Source: Stenotrophomonas maltophilia R551-3 (lineage in GTDB: Bacteria > Pseudomonadota > Gammaproteobacteria > Xanthomonadales > Xanthomonadaceae). Taken from it: a stretch of 64,000 bases of DNA. The position numbers were made by a program, and so were the translations under genes. Of the stretch, positions 27,758-36,924 are shown piece by piece. The stretch is taken from assembly GCF_000020665.1 (NCBI RefSeq), contig NC_011071.1, positions 3,338,501-3,402,500 of the forward strand. The letters run 5' to 3'. The notes below the pieces were generated by a model that was not told where the DNA came from, made no database searches, and was given only the letters and a program-made list of their open reading frames with translations. The number at the start of each line of letters is the position of its first letter. Positions within the stretch are counted from its first letter, which is position 1.

Positions 27758-30135
27758 CTGAGAACGTTGAACCGCACCTGCGTCCACGCGCCATCGGCCG
27801 CCAGCGCGGTCAGGGTGTGTGCGCCCGGCTCGGCGAATTCGCGCTGCATCAACTGCGCGCCATGGGTCTGCGCGATCCAGCGTCCATCCAGCAACCAGTC
27901 CACTGCCTGCTCGCTGCCCAGCGCGCGCAGTTGCAGGCGCACGCCATGTTCGGCATTGGGTGCGCGCGCCAGGGTAGCGCCGTTGTTGAGACCGTCGATG
28001 TGCAGCGCCACGCTGGCATCGCGTCCGTCTTCGCGGCAATCCGGTGACAGCGCTGGCAACTGCGAGGCCTCGCGCGTGGCCTTGGGTAACCATGGCGACA
28101 ACAGCGCCGGCCAGCGCGCGATCTCACGCGCGACTTCCTCATGCGGCAAACGGCAATCAGCAGATACACGCAGACCGGTCCGCGCATCGGCCAGGTAACG
28201 CTGCCGGCCCGGCTGCCAGCGCCGCGCCTCGCGCTCGGGGAAGGTCGGTGGTGCTGCGCCGTCCAGCAGGTAGGCCGACATCCGCCGCTGGCACAGTGCC
28301 GCGGGCAGCCCCTCGGCACGTTCGCCGGTCGGCCAGCAGATGTCTTCCTGGCTGACACTGGCCGGCATCGGCGCAGCAGCGGAATCGCCACGCTGGCGCG
28401 GCAGGCTGTCGACCACTTCGAACATCAGCGGCAGTGCAGTGACCGCACCGTACTGGCCCGGCAACGGCGTGCCGTCCGGTCGGCCCACCCACACGCCTAC
28501 CGTGTAGTGGCGGGTGCTGCCAATCGCCCACGCATCGCGATAGCCATAGCTGGTACCGGTCTTCCAGGCCACGCGCGGGCGGCCACCGATATCGAAGGTA
28601 CCGACGCTGTAGCCCGGTCGTGGGTTCGATTCCAGCATCTCGCGCACGATCCAGCTGGCGCCCGGCGACGCCAGGCGCCGCTCGATCATCGGTTCGTCAT
28701 CGGTGTAGCGCACGCGTCCGGCAATGCCGTTGCGGTTCAGCGCCGCGAACGCGCCGACCAGATCTTCCAGCCGCGCGCCGGTGCCGCCCAGAATCAGTGA
28801 CAGGTTGGGCGTGCTGCCCGGCGGGAAGCGCAGCTGGATGCCGGAGTGCGAAAGCCGTGCAGCAAAGCGCGCGGCCCCGACCCGCTGCAGCAGGTCCACC
28901 GAGGGCACGTTGAGCGACAGGCGCAATGCGCTGGACGCGCCGATCGGCCCATTGAAGGCCATGTCGAAATTGCCGGGCCGGTAGCTACCGAAACTCTGTG
29001 GCGCATCGACCAGCAGGCTTTCCGAATGGATCAAGCCATCGTCCAGCGCCATCGCATACAGGAACGGCTTGAGCGTGGAGCCCGGCGAGCGCCAGGCCTG
29101 CACCATGTCGACGTGGCCGAGCCGCTGGCGGTCACCAAAGGACAACGTACCGACGTAGGCACGCGCCTGCAGGGTCTGGTTGTCGACCACCAGCAAGGCC
29201 GCCGAAGTACGCTCGGGCAGCGTCGAGAAATAGCTGGCCACGCGCTCTTCCAGCGTGCGCTGCAGGCCGATGTCGATGCTGCTCTGGATGCGCGCCTGTC
29301 CTGGATGCGCCGAATGCAGTCGCTGCGCAAGCAATGCGGCATGCAGCGGCGGCCGCAGCGAGCGCGCCACCACGTTCTCGATACGCGCGTCCTGCACTTC
29401 TTCCGGCGTCCACGCGCCCAGTTCGGCCATGCGTGACAGCACCTTGTCCCGCGCCTTCTGCGCGGCTTCCGGGTGGCGGTCCGGGCGCAGCCGGCTTGGT
29501 GCCTGTGGCAGTACCGCCAGCAACGCGGCCTCGGCATGTGACAGCTGCGCCGCCGGCTTGCCCAGATAGGCCCAGCTGGCCGCTTCCACGCCCTCGATGG
29601 TGCCACCGTAGGGCGCGCGCTCCAGATACAGGGCCAGGATCTGCCGCTTGCTCAGGTGAACTTCCAGCTGCACCGCGCGCAGCATCTGCTTGAGCTTTCC
29701 CCAGGGCGTGCGCGTATGCGGGTCGAGGATGCGCGCGACCTGCATGGTCAGGGTCGAGCCGCCGGAAACGATGCGACCACCGCGCAGCAGCTGGCCGCTG
29801 GCACGCAGGATCGCCAGCGGGTTGATGCCCGGATGGCGCCAGAACCAGCGGTCTTCGTAGGTCAGCAGCGCCTGCAGGTACAGCGGCGAGACGCTGTCGA
29901 TCGATGCCGGATAGCGCCACACGCCCTCGGCATCGGCAAACGCACGCAACGGCGTGCCGTCGGCGGCGACCACCAGGGTGCTGGTATCGCGTTGCTTCGG
30001 CAGCGGTGGCGGGAAGGCGAAATCCAGCACCAGCAGCAGTGCCAGCAGGGCCGCCGTACCCCAGCGCAGCCACGGCCACAGCGGCCGCAGCCAGCGGCGC
30101 AGGGCCGCCAGCCGGGTCGACATCGTCTTCTTCAT
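27754..30135 (-). CDS. pbpC: Penicillin-binding protein 1C (bifunctional class A)
   Basis: This is a 793-residue periplasmic enzyme with one N-terminal membrane anchor (about residues 22-44). A glycosyltransferase domain follows (about 60-230; motif EDRWFWRHPGI with the catalytic Glu, then the SGGSTLTMQ helix). The transpeptidase domain has the SxxK box SPGSTLKPF, a later SLN and KTGTSYG, and a C-terminal domain of about 100 residues typical of PBP1C. E. coli PBP1C is about 770 residues. It follows the alpha-2-macroglobulin gene with 64 bases between, the arrangement seen in E. coli and many other bacteria, where the macroglobulin is thought to trap proteases that breach the envelope and PBP1C to repair peptidoglycan. 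The start is ATG 30135; 30123 is an alternative. Confidence 0.95.
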   Translation of the reverse strand: MKKTMSTRLAALRRWLRPLWPWLRWGTAALLALLLVLDFAFPPPLPKQRDTSTLVVAADGTPLRAFADAEGVWRYPASIDSVSPLYLQALLTYEDRWFWRHPGINPLAILRASGQLLRGGRIVSGGSTLTMQVARILDPHTRTPWGKLKQMLRAVQLEVHLSKRQILALYLERAPYGGTIEGVEAASWAYLGKPAAQLSHAEAALLAVLPQAPSRLRPDRHPEAAQKARDKVLSRMAELGAWTPEEVQDARIENVVARSLRPPLHAALLAQRLHSAHPGQARIQSSIDIGLQRTLEERVASYFSTLPERTSAALLVVDNQTLQARAYVGTLSFGDRQRLGHVDMVQAWRSPGSTLKPFLYAMALDDGLIHSESLLVDAPQSFGSYRPGNFDMAFNGPIGASSALRLSLNVPSVDLLQRVGAARFAARLSHSGIQLRFPPGSTPNLSLILGGTGARLEDLVGAFAALNRNGIAGRVRYTDDEPMIERRLASPGASWIVREMLESNPRPGYSVGTFDIGGRPRVAWKTGTSYGYRDAWAIGSTRHYTVGVWVGRPDGTPLPGQYGAVTALPLMFEVVDSLPRQRGDSAAAPMPASVSQEDICWPTGERAEGLPAALCQRRMSAYLLDGAAPPTFPEREARRWQPGRQRYLADARTGLRVSADCRLPHEEVAREIARWPALLSPWLPKATREASQLPALSPDCREDGRDASVALHIDGLNNGATLARAPNAEHGVRLQLRALGSEQAVDWLLDGRWIAQTHGAQLMQREFAEPGAHTLTALAADGAWTQVRFNVLR

Positions 30136-30199
30136 TGCAGCGTGCCGGATTGGAGCTTGCCAGCGGGACGGGCCGCGCCCTCGCGGCCCGTCCGCGCGG

Positions 30200-33100
30200 T
30201 CACGGCTGTACCACCGTGATCGTGGTCGGGTTGCTGCGGCCGACGCCACGCAGCTGCGGCCGGTACATGTCCTCCACCAGCGGCGGCGGCACCGAGTAAG
30301 TACCCGGGGTCACCGCGCGCACCAGATAGAACACGTTGGCCTTGCTGCCACGCGAGAGCTTCAGCGCGGCCACATAGCGGTCGTCGCGGAACTCCTCATG
30401 CTTGGTGTCGGCGGCTTCACCGCGGTCGCTGATGGTGATGCCATCAACCACCACATCGGCCCACTGCTTGGCGTCGCCCAGATTGAAGTTCTCGATCTCC
30501 AGACCCGCCGGCAACAGGTCGGTCAGCAGGGCATCGGGCATCGTGGTGTCGGCGGTGACCGTCACGCGCACGATCAGGGCTTCGCCTTCCTTCAGCGGAC
30601 GCGGCGACCACGGCTTGCCATCGGTGCCGTAGTAGCTGCGCTCAATGCCCAGCACACTGTTGTCCGGTGCCGGCGCGCTGCGCGGGATGCCGGCCACGTC
30701 GATGCTGGCGAACATCGGCGGCTGGCCCTGCGGGGTGAAGCGCACGCCGCTGGCCAGCTCACTGGCGCTGAAGTTGCGGCCGAACAGCTTTCGCTCGCCG
30801 ATGGCTTCGGTGTTGCCACCAATCACCAGTTCACCGGCCACCAGTGCCTTCTGGTTGGCGGCCAGGGCCTTGCCAAGACGGGCGATGGCCACCTGCTCCT
30901 GCGTGCTCAGCCACATCCAGCCGGCATTGCGGCGCGCATCCAGGCCACGGCCGAGATCCACCGCACGCGCGTCCCACGCGGGCTTGGCCAGCTTGTTTTC
31001 GTGGGTCAGCGCGATCATCAGCGCGTCATCACGGATCGCACTGCCGTAGTCGCCGAAGTACGACGGGCGTTCGCTGCTGGACTTGGCGAAGGCCGCGGCC
31101 AGCGCGGCCTGACCGCGCTTGGCATCGCCCTGCAGCGACAGCGCCACGCCCAGATGGACCAGCGACAGGCCGCCGACCGCCTTGCTGCGCTCGTTGTCGT
31201 ACAGCGTGCGCAGGGTACCCAGCGGCGCACGGTTGACCCGGGCCAGCACGTAGCCCGAATACGCCTGGTTGGCGAACTTCAGCTTTTCGCGGTCGTCCTG
31301 GCCGTAGAACTGGTTGCCACCGGACAACAGATCCTCGCTGAGACGGTTCAGTGCCTTCTGCAGCACGTTGTCGGGCACCGCGAAGCCGGCATCCTTGGCA
31401 TCGAGCAGGAACTCGGTGATGTACGGGGTCAGCCACGGGTTCACATAGCCGTCGTCCCCCCACATCGAGAAGTTGCCATTGGCCACCTGCATCGACGCCA
31501 GGCGGCCGAATGCGCCTTCCATGCGCTCGCGGCGGGTCTTGGCATCCAGCCCGTCGGCACCGAGCATCGACGACGTCGCCTGGTCCAGGATCAGCGCGGC
31601 GTAGCCCTTGCTGGTGGTCTGCTCGGCACAGCCGTACGGGTAGTTCAGCGCGCCCTGCAGCGCACTGGCGAACGGGATCGGCGGCAGCGGGCTGACCAGC
31701 AGGCGGGCATTCACCGACTCGGACATCAGGCCATCGGTCAGGCTGTTGTCGAGACTGACCGCTGCCAGCGGATCCAGCGTGCGCACCTGCGAACGCAGCA
31801 CCTGCGGCCACGCCGCACGCACCGGCAGCTCGTAGCGGCGATCAGCCTTGAAGCCGTTGCCGTCCACACGTACGCGCACCTTGGCCACGCTGTGGCCCTC
31901 ACGCGCCGACAGCGGGAAACTCAGCGTTGTCTTGGCATCAGCATTCAACTGCACGCTGCGGCTGCCCTCGCCCAGGTTCAGCGGGCCTTCGCTTTCCACC
32001 TTCACGTTGAACTGGCCCGGCTTGCCGGTGAAGTTCTGCACGTCCAGGGTCACGGTGCTGCGGTCGCCCGGGGCGAGCACGCGCGGCATGCTGGCTTCGG
32101 CCAGGATCGGCGCGCGCACCACGGTTTCCACATCGCGCTTGCCGTACTGGTCATCGCTGTAGACCAGTGCCGACACCCGCAGCGTGCCGTTGAAGTCCGG
32201 CACCTTCAGGCGGATGCGGGCGATGCCCTTGGCATCGAGCTGCACCGGGCCGGAGAACAGGTCCACGGTCTGCACGCGCGCGGTCGGGCGCTTGGCCTGC
32301 GGCAATGCCTGCAACGCCATGTCGCCACCGAACTTCAGCTTGCCGGCACCGCCATCAAAGCTCTCGATCACCCGGCTGTAGATGTCGTAGGCATCGATGC
32401 CGAGGCGACGCTGGGCGAAGAAGTGCGCACCGGCATCGGGCACCGGGAAGCGGGTGATGTTGAGGATGCCCACGTCCACCGCCGAGACGGTGACGTGCGC
32501 CATCTTGCCGGCCAGCTGCGGTGCACTGACCGTCACCGGCAGGTCCTGCTCCGGGCGCATCTGCTTGGGCGCCACCAGGCCGACCGCCACGGTGCGGCCC
32601 TTGCGGTCCATCGGCACATGCACCACGCCCACAGCACGGGCCGGGGTGATCTTGCTCGGCGCGCTGCCGCCGCGGAACACCAGTGCGGTGATGTAGACGT
32701 CGTGGCGCTCCCAATCGGCGGTGACCGGAATCTTGAAGGTCGAACCCGGCTTGGCCTCGATGTCCTGCACGTACAGCATGCGGTCGGTCTCGACCATCAG
32801 GATGCCCTTGCCGGCATGCGGCGGGGTCACCGTCACTTCCAGGGTGTCACCGGCCTTGTAGCCGGTCTTGTCCAGGCCCAGCTTGACCTTGTCCGGGCGT
32901 GCATCCAGGCCACGGTTGTCATCGCCCCAGCTCCAGCCGGCGCGGAACGGGTAACGGCTGGTCAGGCCGGTGGACGGATCGAACACGTCCACCCGGTACT
33001 CGCCCCACTCCACCGGGAAATCGAAGGCGACCGCGCTGCTGCCGGCATCGACGGTGCGGGTTTCCTTGTTCTCGAAACGGCGGGTGAAATCGTAGTCCCA

Positions 33101-35107
33101 GCGGTTGTCGTTGAAGGTCCAGTGGTAGTCGCGCAGTTCGCGCACCAGGGTGATCTTCAGGCCATTGGCCGGCTGCGGCTTGCCGGCGGCATCCACGCGC
33201 ATCAGCTCGAAGCGCGCATTGCCGTTGGAGTCGGCACCATCCTCGGGGTTGAACAGCGGGCGCACGCCAACCAGCGCGTTGGCCGGCCACATCACCCGCT
33301 TCAGGGTACGGGTGACGGTACGGCCACCGGTTTCATACAGGCTGCCGGACAGCACCACGGCGATCGGTGCCTTGGCCTTGGCGGCCTCTTCCGGCAATGC
33401 CACATCCTCACGCAGCTGGCCGTTGCCCGGCAGCGTGGAGTCGATCACGTCCTTGGCTTCGCGCGGCAGCTGCAGGGTCGGGTCACCGAAGAAGTAGCCC
33501 GGCAGGCCTTCGACTGGCTGCTGTTCGGCGGCCACCGCCATGCGCGCAGTGAAACGGTTGCCGTCGGCCGGCGCACCGTACAGGTAGGCACCATTGGCCT
33601 GCAGGCGCAGGTCCTCGCCCGGCTTCAGCGTCTTCTGCGCGCTGTCCAGGTCCAGCTTCATGCGCTCGGGCAGGAACTCCTCGATGCGCAGGGTCATGCC
33701 CTGGATCGCTTCCTTGCTGGCCGGATCGGTGCGGAACTCGACCTGCCAGCGCCCGGTCGGCGCCTCGGCGGGGATCACCTGCTCGAAGTTGATGTAGCCC
33801 TGCTCGCCCGGCTGCAGGCGGGTCTCGCGGAAGGTCTTGCCGTCGGGCTGCTTCAGGCGCAGGAACACCGGCTGTGCCTTGACCGGCTTGCCATCGTTGT
33901 CGCGCAGCAGGGCGGACAGGCGCACGGTCTCGCCCGGGCGGTACAGGTCACGGCCGGACCAGGCGTAAACGTCGAACCAGGCATTGTCACGACCGGCCAC
34001 GGCAAATTCGCTCAGGTCCAGCGCCGGCTGGTTGAACGGCAGGAAGCTGGTGTCCTTGCCCGTGCTGGCGACCAGCACGTGGGTGGCATCCAGCGTGTAG
34101 TTCAGCAGCGCATTGCCGTTGCCGTCGGTGCTGCCCTTCAGCACCACCTCGCCCTTGGCGTCGAGCACGCGCAGGTCGATGCCCTTCAGCGGCGCACCGT
34201 CCTTGAGGCCGGCGGTGTGCACGAACAGCTTGTCCTTGTAGGCGCGGGTATGCAGGCCGATGTCGCTGACCGAGAAGAACGCGGTATCGAACTCGCCTTC
34301 ATAGTCGCCGGTACGCTTGAGCAGGGCGAAGTACAGGCCTGGCTCCTGCAGTTCCTTGATGTCCTGGGTCGGCAGGTAGGTCAGCACCCGCTCGTTCTTC
34401 TTGCCACCAAGGATGAAGCGGTTGACGTAGACCGGCTCGGCCAGCTTGTTGATCGGGCTGCGCTCGTAGTCACTGCTCAGCTCCCAGCTGCCGCGGCGGC
34501 CACCGCGCTGGTACTGGCTGAAGAAAGTCGGCAGGTCCTTCTCGCGCACGCGCAGGAATTCAACATCAACCTCGGGCACGTTCACCGAGACCACCGGCAG
34601 GCCACGGCTGTCCTTGGCCGGCAGAACGCTGCCCTGCGAGGCGAAACCGACCACCGGCTTCAGCTCGCCGCTGAACACCTTCTGCTTCAGTTCCTTGCCC
34701 AGGCGGCTGCCATCGGCGGCCAGCAGGTCCGGCGAGACCACCAGGCTGAACTCCTTGCCAGCCTCGACGAACGGGTAACGCAGGGTCAGGCCGTCATCGG
34801 ACAGCGTCCAGCTGCTGTCGTCGGTGCCGACCTTCTCTTCGAAGCGCACCAGCTTGTCGAAATCCTGGGTGCCGACCAGCGGGCGCGAGAACTCCAGCGC
34901 CAGCGACAGGCCTTCATTCTTCCGGTCCGGGTAAGCGCGCAGCAGGGTGAATTCCTTCACCTGCTCGGCCTTGGTGGTGATGGCCTCACCGCTGCTCTTG
35001 GGCAGCTGCCCGCTGTCGTTGCGGCAGCCGGCCAGGCCCAGCAACAGGCCTCCTGCCAGTACCGCCGCCGCCCATCCCCACCGCTTCCGCCGTGCCGGAC
35101 CGCTCAT
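30200..35107 (-). CDS. Alpha-2-macroglobulin lipoprotein (YfhM-like)
   Basis: This 1635-residue periplasmic lipoprotein has a signal peptide with lipobox LAGC (lipidated Cys at residue 28, in GLLLGLAGCRNDSG). Many MG (macroglobulin) beta domains follow. The bait-like region and thioester domain contain the thioester motif PYGCAEQTT (Cys1160 to Gln1163), which forms an internal bond that captures attacking proteases. The receptor-binding-like C-terminal domain ends near residue 1630. Bacterial homologues inhibit proteases in the periplasm and pair with PBP1C, encoded next. An AAGGAG ribosome site precedes the start at 35107. No break or frameshift is seen over its full length. Confidence 0.96.
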   Translation of the reverse strand: MSGPARRKRWGWAAAVLAGGLLLGLAGCRNDSGQLPKSSGEAITTKAEQVKEFTLLRAYPDRKNEGLSLALEFSRPLVGTQDFDKLVRFEEKVGTDDSSWTLSDDGLTLRYPFVEAGKEFSLVVSPDLLAADGSRLGKELKQKVFSGELKPVVGFASQGSVLPAKDSRGLPVVSVNVPEVDVEFLRVREKDLPTFFSQYQRGGRRGSWELSSDYERSPINKLAEPVYVNRFILGGKKNERVLTYLPTQDIKELQEPGLYFALLKRTGDYEGEFDTAFFSVSDIGLHTRAYKDKLFVHTAGLKDGAPLKGIDLRVLDAKGEVVLKGSTDGNGNALLNYTLDATHVLVASTGKDTSFLPFNQPALDLSEFAVAGRDNAWFDVYAWSGRDLYRPGETVRLSALLRDNDGKPVKAQPVFLRLKQPDGKTFRETRLQPGEQGYINFEQVIPAEAPTGRWQVEFRTDPASKEAIQGMTLRIEEFLPERMKLDLDSAQKTLKPGEDLRLQANGAYLYGAPADGNRFTARMAVAAEQQPVEGLPGYFFGDPTLQLPREAKDVIDSTLPGNGQLREDVALPEEAAKAKAPIAVVLSGSLYETGGRTVTRTLKRVMWPANALVGVRPLFNPEDGADSNGNARFELMRVDAAGKPQPANGLKITLVRELRDYHWTFNDNRWDYDFTRRFENKETRTVDAGSSAVAFDFPVEWGEYRVDVFDPSTGLTSRYPFRAGWSWGDDNRGLDARPDKVKLGLDKTGYKAGDTLEVTVTPPHAGKGILMVETDRMLYVQDIEAKPGSTFKIPVTADWERHDVYITALVFRGGSAPSKITPARAVGVVHVPMDRKGRTVAVGLVAPKQMRPEQDLPVTVSAPQLAGKMAHVTVSAVDVGILNITRFPVPDAGAHFFAQRRLGIDAYDIYSRVIESFDGGAGKLKFGGDMALQALPQAKRPTARVQTVDLFSGPVQLDAKGIARIRLKVPDFNGTLRVSALVYSDDQYGKRDVETVVRAPILAEASMPRVLAPGDRSTVTLDVQNFTGKPGQFNVKVESEGPLNLGEGSRSVQLNADAKTTLSFPLSAREGHSVAKVRVRVDGNGFKADRRYELPVRAAWPQVLRSQVRTLDPLAAVSLDNSLTDGLMSESVNARLLVSPLPPIPFASALQGALNYPYGCAEQTTSKGYAALILDQATSSMLGADGLDAKTRRERMEGAFGRLASMQVANGNFSMWGDDGYVNPWLTPYITEFLLDAKDAGFAVPDNVLQKALNRLSEDLLSGGNQFYGQDDREKLKFANQAYSGYVLARVNRAPLGTLRTLYDNERSKAVGGLSLVHLGVALSLQGDAKRGQAALAAAFAKSSSERPSYFGDYGSAIRDDALMIALTHENKLAKPAWDARAVDLGRGLDARRNAGWMWLSTQEQVAIARLGKALAANQKALVAGELVIGGNTEAIGERKLFGRNFSASELASGVRFTPQGQPPMFASIDVAGIPRSAPAPDNSVLGIERSYYGTDGKPWSPRPLKEGEALIVRVTVTADTTMPDALLTDLLPAGLEIENFNLGDAKQWADVVVDGITISDRGEAADTKHEEFRDDRYVAALKLSRGSKANVFYLVRAVTPGTYSVPPPLVEDMYRPQLRGVGRSNPTTITVVQP

Positions 35108-35245
35108 GTCGTCACTCCTTGATCGAGGTGGCCATTATAGGCAGGCCGCGTCAAGGTGTTGACGCGAATTCGGCAGGAATGCATCGGAACGGTCGCACCG
35201 GGCCGCGCCCGGCTGGATCGGATCCGTGCCGACCAAGGCGGTCCC

Positions 35246-35302
35246 GATAGCCGCCAACCTTGGTTGGCGTTGGGCCCGTGCCAACCAAGGTTGGCACCCA
35301 CC
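35246..35302. repeat. Two facing SMAG-type palindromes (CCAACCAAGGTTGG core)
   Basis: Degenerate elements lie at 35246-35269 (GATAGCCGCCAACC form) and 35278-35302. Their ends differ from the GTAG/CTAC norm (GATAG and CCACC). They lie between the alpha-2-macroglobulin and prpD genes. Confidence 0.7.
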
Positions 35303-35311
35303 AAAGCGTTG

Positions 35312-36772
35312 CTACCCCGGCAGGTACAGGTCCACGTAATCGGTCACCGGCATCGCCGCCAGCGCCACCGGGTCCAGCGATGCCGCCAGGATGCGCTGCT
35401 GCTGGGCGGTCGGGAAGCGATGGGCCAGGTGCCGGCGGAACTTGTCCTTCAGCAGCGGAATGCCTTCCTCGCGGCGCCGGGCATGGCCGAGCGGGTACTC
35501 CACCAGCACCTCCGGCAGTTCGCTGCCATCGTTGAAGCGCACGCTGAGGCCGTTGGCGATGCTGCGCTTGTCCGGGTCCAGGTAGTCGGCGCTGAGCTGC
35601 GGATCCTCGTGGCAGGCCATCTTTGCGCGCAATGCGTCGATGCGCGGATCGGCGGCGACGTCGTCCTCATAGTCCTCGGCCACCAGCCGCCCATGCAGCA
35701 GCGCGATGGCGATCATGTACTGCACGCAGTGGTCGCGGTCGGCCGGATTGTGCAGCGGGCCCTGCTTGTCGATGATGCGGATGCAGGCGTCCTGGGTCCG
35801 GATCGCGATGTGTTCGATGTCCTCGGCGCGCCGCCCGGCCACGCGCAATTGCTGGTGCAGCGTAATCGCTGCCTCCACTGCGGTCTGGCCGTGGAACTCG
35901 GCCGGGTAGCTGATCTTGAACAGCACGTTCTCCATCACATAGCTGCCCAGCGGTCTCTCCAGCGTCAATGCCTGGCCATGCATGGACACTGCCTCGAAGC
36001 CCCAGGTCGGTGCACTGAGCACGCTCGGATAGCCCATTTCACCCGTTGCCGCGATCAGCGCCAGGCGCACGCCACGGCTGGTGGCATCGCCGGCGGCCCA
36101 GCTCTTGCGCGAGCCGGTGTTGGGCGCGTGCCGGTAGGTCCGCAGCGCCTGGCCATCGACCCAGGCCAGCGACACTGCATTGAGCATGCGTTCGCGATCA
36201 AGCCCGAGCAGCTGCGCTACCACGGCGGTGGTCGCCACCTTGACCAGCACCACATGGTCCAGCCCGACCCGGTTGAACGAATTCTTCAGCGCCAACACGC
36301 CCTGGATCTCATGCGCCTTGATCATCGCCAGCAGCACGTCCTGCACGGTCGGCGGCGGGCGGCGCAGGGCCTGCGCATTGCGTCCCAGCCAATCGCAGAC
36401 GGCGAGGATGCCGCCGAGGTTGTCCGACGGGTGGCCCCATTCGGCGGCCAGCCATGTGTCGTTGAAATCCAGCCAGCGCACCATCGCGCCCAGGTTGAAG
36501 GCGGCCTGCACCGGGTCCAGCACGTAGTGCGTGCCCGGTACGCGCGCGCCGTTGACCACGCTGATGCCCGGCACCAGAGGACCGAGCAGCTTGCTGCAGG
36601 CCGGGAAGGACAGCGCTTCCAAACCGCAGCCCAGCGTGTCGAGCAGGCAGTGGTGCGCGGTCTGGAACGCCAGGGGTGAGTCGATGCGCGCGTCGCGCAC
36701 GTAGTCGACGATGTCCACCAGCAGCGCATCCCACGCTGCACGCTCGTTGGATGGGGTGTGGTTATCGGACAT
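35312..36772 (-). CDS. prpD: 2-methylcitrate dehydratase
   Basis: This 486-residue MmgE/PrpD-family enzyme dehydrates 2-methylcitrate to 2-methylaconitate in propionate breakdown. Landmarks are TLGCGLEAL near residue 50, FNDTWLAAEWGHPSDNLG (about 102-119), the GSRKSWAAGDATSRGVRLAL segment near 220, and a C-terminal half beginning about residue 290. Length matches bacterial PrpD. It is the last gene of the prp operon here. Where AcnD and PrpF occur they can replace PrpD, so this strain carries both routes. The 152-base gap from prpF contains a SMAG hairpin. Confidence 0.96.
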   Translation of the reverse strand: MSDNHTPSNERAAWDALLVDIVDYVRDARIDSPLAFQTAHHCLLDTLGCGLEALSFPACSKLLGPLVPGISVVNGARVPGTHYVLDPVQAAFNLGAMVRWLDFNDTWLAAEWGHPSDNLGGILAVCDWLGRNAQALRRPPPTVQDVLLAMIKAHEIQGVLALKNSFNRVGLDHVVLVKVATTAVVAQLLGLDRERMLNAVSLAWVDGQALRTYRHAPNTGSRKSWAAGDATSRGVRLALIAATGEMGYPSVLSAPTWGFEAVSMHGQALTLERPLGSYVMENVLFKISYPAEFHGQTAVEAAITLHQQLRVAGRRAEDIEHIAIRTQDACIRIIDKQGPLHNPADRDHCVQYMIAIALLHGRLVAEDYEDDVAADPRIDALRAKMACHEDPQLSADYLDPDKRSIANGLSVRFNDGSELPEVLVEYPLGHARRREEGIPLLKDKFRRHLAHRFPTAQQQRILAASLDPVALAAMPVTDYVDLYLPG

Positions 36773-36816
36773 CGTCGATCTCCTCTTCAGAAAAGCAGGT
36801 CAGGCCGCGCCTCCCG

Positions 36817-36892
36817 GTAGTCGCCAACCTTGGTTGGCGCTGGACATTGCCCGGGCGGTGCCAATGCCATGCCAACCAAGGTTGGCATCTAC
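36817..36892. repeat. Inverted SMAG pair inside the prp operon (prpF-prpD gap)
   Basis: GTAGTCGCCAACC-type forward element at 36817-36839 and reverse element at 36869-36892 lie between prpF and prpD. The mRNA hairpin they form could stabilise the upstream part or attenuate prpD. Confidence 0.82.
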
Positions 36893-36924
36893 CGAAGCGT
36901 GTGATGCCAGCGCCGACCTGCTGG

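Noticed and set aside
29954..35122. Open frame of about 1720 codons antisense to the alpha-2-macroglobulin and pbpC genes
   Set aside because: Same GC-rich shadow effect; composition dominated by His, Gln, Arg and Leu without domain motifs, opposite two clearly real proteins.
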